DNA of 64,000 nucleotides. Source: Nigerium sp. (GTDB taxonomy: Bacteria; Actinomycetota; Actinomycetes; Propionibacteriales; Propionibacteriaceae). Location of the stretch: positions 558,001 through 622,000 of the forward strand of contig JADJTH010000008.1 of assembly GCA_016711325.1 (NCBI GenBank). The letters run 5' to 3'. Positions 60,506 through 64,000 of this stretch are shown here, piece after piece. The translations under genes were made by a program, and so were the position numbers. The notes beneath the pieces are model-generated. The model was not told where the DNA came from. It did not search any database and worked only from the letters and a program-made list of their open reading frames with translations. Within the stretch, counting starts at the first letter, position 1, and the number at the start of each line of letters is the position of its first letter.

Positions 60506-63500
60506 TTGGAACTCGAGGAGATCTCCTCTGGTCAGCGGCTGGGCGGTGTCATTCCTGGGGATTCGGTGACCGTGATTGCCACGCAGTGGCATGGCCGGGA
60601 CGCCGTCGAGCTCACTTTCCGCCCCACAGTGGGCCACCTCGATCAGCGCATCTTGTACCGCGCCGACGAGCCGCGGCTGGAGATCGCCCGATCCGCCGGT
60701 CGTCCGTTCGACGCGCCGGCGTCCGACTTCAAGCTGGCCGCCGAGGCCCAACGCATCCGCCTAGCCGGCCTGTTCGACCCGATGCTGGCGGTCGCGACCA
60801 GCGACGTCCAGCCACTCCCCCACCAGATCACCGCCGTCTACGGGGAACTGCTGCCCCGCACGCCCCTGCGCTTCCTCCTGGCCGATGATCCTGGAGCGGG
60901 CAAGACGATCATGGCCGGCCTGTACATCAAGGAGCTGCTGCTCCGCGACGACGTGAAGCGGTGCCTGGTCGTGGCTCCGGGTGGCCTGGTGGAGCAGTGG
61001 CAGGATGAGCTGTTCCTGAAGTTCGGGCTGCACTTCCAGATCCTGACCGGAGCGATGGTCGACGCGAACATCAACGTGAACGTGTTCGGGACTCACCCGT
61101 TGTTGATCGCCCGGATGGACCAGTTGTCCCGCAACGAAGAGTTGAAGGCGAAGCTCGCCGACACCGAATGGGACCTGGTGGTGGTCGACGAGGCGCACCG
61201 GATGGCGGCGCACTACTTCTTCGGCAAGCTTGAGAAGACTCGCCGGTTCGAGCTGGGCGAACTCCTGGGCAACGTCACCCGCCACCTACTCCTCATGACC
61301 GCCACCCCGCACTCGGGCATCGAGCAGGACTTCCAACTCTTCCTCACCCTGCTCGACAAGGACCGTTTCGAGGGCCGCTACCGCGCTGGCGTCCACACCG
61401 TCGACACCAGCGACGTGATGCGCCGCATGGTGAAGGAGAAGCTGCTCACCTTCGAGGGCAAGCCCCTGTTCCCCGAGCGGATCGCCGAGACCGTGCCGTA
61501 CGAGCTCACGGCGCTCGAGCAGACGTTGTACGAGCAGGTCACCGACTACGTGCGTCAGGGTTTCGATCGGGCGGACCGGCTCGACGGTAAGCGCAAGAAC
61601 ACCGTCGGCTTCGCGTTGACGGTGCTGCAGCGGCGGTTGGCGTCCAGCCCGGAGGCGATCCTTCGTTCGCTGGAACGGCGCACGGCGCGGCTACAGCGTC
61701 GTCGCACCGACATGCTCAACGGCACTTTCCGCGAGGATGTACCGACGGTCGATCCAAGCGTCTATGACGAGCCGGACGACTACACGGCCGAGGAGATGGA
61801 GCGCGCCGAAGAGGAGCTCGTGGACGCGGCGACCGCCGCCCAGACGGTCGCCGAACTGGACGCCGAACTGGCTGAACTCGCCGACCTCACCACCCTGGCC
61901 CGCCGGGTGCGGGACTCGGGCAACGATCGCAAGTGGAGCGAGCTGAGCACGATCCTGCAGGACGCGGCGCTGCGCTTCGACACCGATGGCCACCCCCGCA
62001 AGCTGATCGTGTTCACCGAGCACCGCGACACCCTGGACTACCTCGAACGCCGCGTGACCTCTCTGCTGGGCCGCACGGACGCCGTCGTGTCGATCCACGG
62101 GGCGGTGCGGCGTCCCGAGCGTCGCCGGATCACCGAGGAGTTCACTAAGAACCCCGACTGCCAGGTGCTGATTGCCACCGACGCCGCGGGCGAGGGCCTG
62201 AACCTGCAGGCAGCGAACCTGATGGTCAACTACGACCTGCCCTGGAACCCCAACAGGATTGAGCAACGCTTCGGCCGCATCCACCGCATCGGGCAGACCG
62301 AGGTGTGCCGGCTGTGGAACCTGGTCGCCACTAACACCCGCGAAGGCGAGGTCTTCACCCGGCTGCTGGGCAAGATCGAGGAACAGCGGCGAGCGTACGG
62401 CGGCGAAGTGTTCGACGTGCTCGGCGAGGCGTTCGAGGGGACGCCGCTGCGGGCGCTGCTGATGGAGGCCATCCGTTACGGCGAACGCCCCGAGGTCCGT
62501 GCCCGGATGCATCAGGTCATCGATCGGCAGGTCGGCGAGGGCCTCCCAGAGTTGCTGAAGGAGCGGGCGCTGGCTTCCGAGGTACTGTCCCAGGCTGATC
62601 TTTCCCAACTCCGCCAGGCCATGGATGAAGCCCGCGCCCGCCGGCTGCAACCGCACTACATCGAACTCGCCTTCAAGGAGGCCTTCACCCGACTCGGTGG
62701 TCGTCTGGCGCGGCGAGAGCGCGGCCGTTTCGAGGCCACCAACGTTCCTGCCAGTGTTCGGGCGGCGACGTCGCAGCCGATCGCGACGCGCTACGAGCGG
62801 GTCACGTTCGACCTGCCTTACGTGCGGCCGGACGGGCTGGTGCAAGCCGATCTGCTGGCCCCCGGTCACCCCCTGCATGACGCTGTCCTGGCTGAGACCG
62901 CGCACCGGCTCCGGCCGGCGCTTGAGGCCGGCACCGTGCTCGTGTCGGCGGCCGTGACGACACCTCATCTCCTGGTCGGGGTGGTGGAAGAGGTGGTCGA
63001 CGGCACGGACACCTCCATCTCGCGCCGGTTCAGCTATGCGTTTGTCGATGAGGACGGCACGGTGACGGAGGCCGGGCCCGCGCCCTACCTTGATGCCGTC
63101 GCCGCCCCCGCGGGGTCGATCACCGACCACGCTCGTCGCTTGCCGTGGCTCGCCTCGGGGGAGGAGAAGGCGGTCAGTTGGCTCATCGAGAACCGACTGC
63201 CGGGATTCCTGGCCGAGGTGCAGCCGCGACGTCAGGCTGAGCTCGCCAAGGTACGCCGCCAGGTCACCGACCGCCTCACCAGCGAACGTGACCGGCTGTA
63301 TGTCGAGGCGACCGTCGCCGGGGAGCAGGAACGCGACGGCCAGAAGCCCAAGGAGTCCTCGGACAGTCTCACCCGCAAGGCTGACGAGTTGGACGCCCGC
63401 CTCGCCCGGCGGCTGAGGCGCCTGTCCCAGCAGGAGCAACTGGCGACTCGGCCGCCCCGCATCCTGGGCGCCGCCGTCGTGCTGCCCCTGAACGAAGTGG

Positions 63501-63931
63501 TGGACGAGGTCCCACAGGACGAGCCCTTGCGGCACGCCGTCGAGACCAGGGCGGTCGAGCGTCGCGGGGTCGACGCCGTGCTCGCCCACGAACACAGCCT
63601 CGGACGCCGACCCGTGGAACAGGCGCACAACAACCCCGGCTACGACATCCTCTCGCTCCTTCCGGACGGCTCCACCCTCCGGATCGAGGTCAAAGCCCGC
63701 ATCGAAGGCTCCGACGACTTCTTCATCAGCCACAACGAAGTGCTCACCGGCAAGAACGCCGCCCCCCGCTACCGGCTCGCGCTCGTCCGGGTCGACCAGC
63801 GCGGACCCGATTTCGATCAGGTCCGCTACCTGGACGACCCCTTCGCCACCACCACCTTCGGCGACTTCGACGCCACCGGCCTGCGCGGCGACTGGGCCAA
63901 GATGTGGGCCCGCGGAACAGAGCCGTTCTGA
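60506..63931 (+). CDS. DrmD-like SNF2 helicase with C-terminal DUF3883 domain
   Basis: 1141 residues from a TTG at 60506 behind GAGGGGGGAAG. Helicase motifs: FLLADDPGAGKTIMAGLYI (Walker A, 128-134), VVVDEAHRMAAHYF (DEAH, 228-231), MTATPHSG, IVFTEHRDTLDYL, and motif VI in ERFGRIHRIGQ-like form (IEQRFGRIHRIGQ). The C-terminal part NNPGYDILSLLPDGSTLRIE with VKARIEG is a DUF3883/PD-(D/E)XK-like nuclease fold. The domain order matches DrmD of class 1 DISARM, though related DUF1156-linked systems use a similar helicase. The next gene is a DUF1156 methylase. Confidence 0.82.
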   Translation: MELEEISSGQRLGGVIPGDSVTVIATQWHGRDAVELTFRPTVGHLDQRILYRADEPRLEIARSAGRPFDAPASDFKLAAEAQRIRLAGLFDPMLAVATSDVQPLPHQITAVYGELLPRTPLRFLLADDPGAGKTIMAGLYIKELLLRDDVKRCLVVAPGGLVEQWQDELFLKFGLHFQILTGAMVDANINVNVFGTHPLLIARMDQLSRNEELKAKLADTEWDLVVVDEAHRMAAHYFFGKLEKTRRFELGELLGNVTRHLLLMTATPHSGIEQDFQLFLTLLDKDRFEGRYRAGVHTVDTSDVMRRMVKEKLLTFEGKPLFPERIAETVPYELTALEQTLYEQVTDYVRQGFDRADRLDGKRKNTVGFALTVLQRRLASSPEAILRSLERRTARLQRRRTDMLNGTFREDVPTVDPSVYDEPDDYTAEEMERAEEELVDAATAAQTVAELDAELAELADLTTLARRVRDSGNDRKWSELSTILQDAALRFDTDGHPRKLIVFTEHRDTLDYLERRVTSLLGRTDAVVSIHGAVRRPERRRITEEFTKNPDCQVLIATDAAGEGLNLQAANLMVNYDLPWNPNRIEQRFGRIHRIGQTEVCRLWNLVATNTREGEVFTRLLGKIEEQRRAYGGEVFDVLGEAFEGTPLRALLMEAIRYGERPEVRARMHQVIDRQVGEGLPELLKERALASEVLSQADLSQLRQAMDEARARRLQPHYIELAFKEAFTRLGGRLARRERGRFEATNVPASVRAATSQPIATRYERVTFDLPYVRPDGLVQADLLAPGHPLHDAVLAETAHRLRPALEAGTVLVSAAVTTPHLLVGVVEEVVDGTDTSISRRFSYAFVDEDGTVTEAGPAPYLDAVAAPAGSITDHARRLPWLASGEEKAVSWLIENRLPGFLAEVQPRRQAELAKVRRQVTDRLTSERDRLYVEATVAGEQERDGQKPKESSDSLTRKADELDARLARRLRRLSQQEQLATRPPRILGAAVVLPLNEVVDEVPQDEPLRHAVETRAVERRGVDAVLAHEHSLGRRPVEQAHNNPGYDILSLLPDGSTLRIEVKARIEGSDDFFISHNEVLTGKNAAPRYRLALVRVDQRGPDFDQVRYLDDPFATTTFGDFDATGLRGDWAKMWARGTEPF

Positions 63932-63951
63932 CTATGACACAAGGAGATCCA

Positions 63952-64000
63952 ATGACGACCCCCGGGCTGACACTCAAGCGCAAACTGATTGAGGTGTCGC
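63952..64000 (+). CDS. DUF1156 methyltransferase, N-terminal start (partial)
   Basis: 16 codons visible before the window ends: MTTPGLTLKRKLIEVS. The LKRKLIEVS block is the opening of DUF1156 DNA adenine methylases, which next normally continue with a REKSIRHGH-type motif. AAGGAGA lies just upstream. The identification rests on the short N-terminus and on its position after the helicase. Confidence 0.65.
   Translation, partial: MTTPGLTLKRKLIEVS

Noticed and set aside
61691..63733. 680-codon stop-free frame opposite the helicase gene
   Set aside because: Antisense shadow of the SNF2 gene; no recognisable motifs.

Overview
The window looks like the chromosome of a high-GC Actinomycetota, most likely a Propionibacteriaceae relative. 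The pointers are RbpA, an Lnt-Ppm-FxsA cluster, a HelR/HelD motor protein, a metYXW cluster, a propionibacterial-type trehalose synthase and many GTG/TTG starts. This is inference from protein families; there is no 16S rRNA in the window. Almost every gene has long stop-free shadow frames on the other strand, as expected at this base composition.

Layout. 1-7567: end of a Sua5/YrdC gene, a polyphosphate kinase 2, an Hsp70-like protein, a PAC2-family protein, a trehalose-synthase-like GH13 enzyme and a DUF1846 protein. 7589-16906: a galactose unit made of galM, a LacI regulator, a small membrane protein and an SSS-type sodium symporter on the minus strand, facing galK, galT (class II) and a GH36 alpha-galactosidase on the plus strand. 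It covers release, uptake and Leloir entry of galactose. 16955-18354: two divergent toxin-antitoxin modules (MazF-like and VapBC) around a palindromic operator and a 27-bp RNA-type hairpin. 18444-45330: mostly housekeeping genes (GH114-type glycosidases, lipoamide dehydrogenase, an HTH-MurA fusion, pyridoxal kinase, GDPD, MFS, RbpA, FxsA, Ppm, Lnt, class I FBA, M20 peptidase, AsnC regulator, 5'-3' exonuclease, metYXW, ThpR, YqeY, an ABC exporter, a FluC pair, a rhodanese lipoprotein behind a CsoR/CstR-type palindrome, PxpA, a NUDIX-NYN fusion, and HelR with a RAE-like element).

45400-64000 is an accessory island. It starts with hypothetical genes, an IS3 element and a serine recombinase remnant. 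At 48319-48342 lies a 3' tRNA-Pro fragment, a likely attachment site, followed by a tyrosine integrase. Next come an unrecognised membrane protein, a three-gene CBASS operon (HNH-SAVED Cap5, CD-NTase, E2-E1 Cap2; no Cap3 seen), and an intact IS1634-type element with 5-6 bp target duplication. After that are a PD-(D/E)XK-like protein, an AbiV HEPN protein, a large DrmD-like SNF2/DUF3883 helicase, and the first codons of a DUF1156 methyltransferase. The right edge therefore probably enters a DISARM-class or related methylase-helicase defence system. The island reads as a tRNA-anchored defence island whose right end is outside the window.
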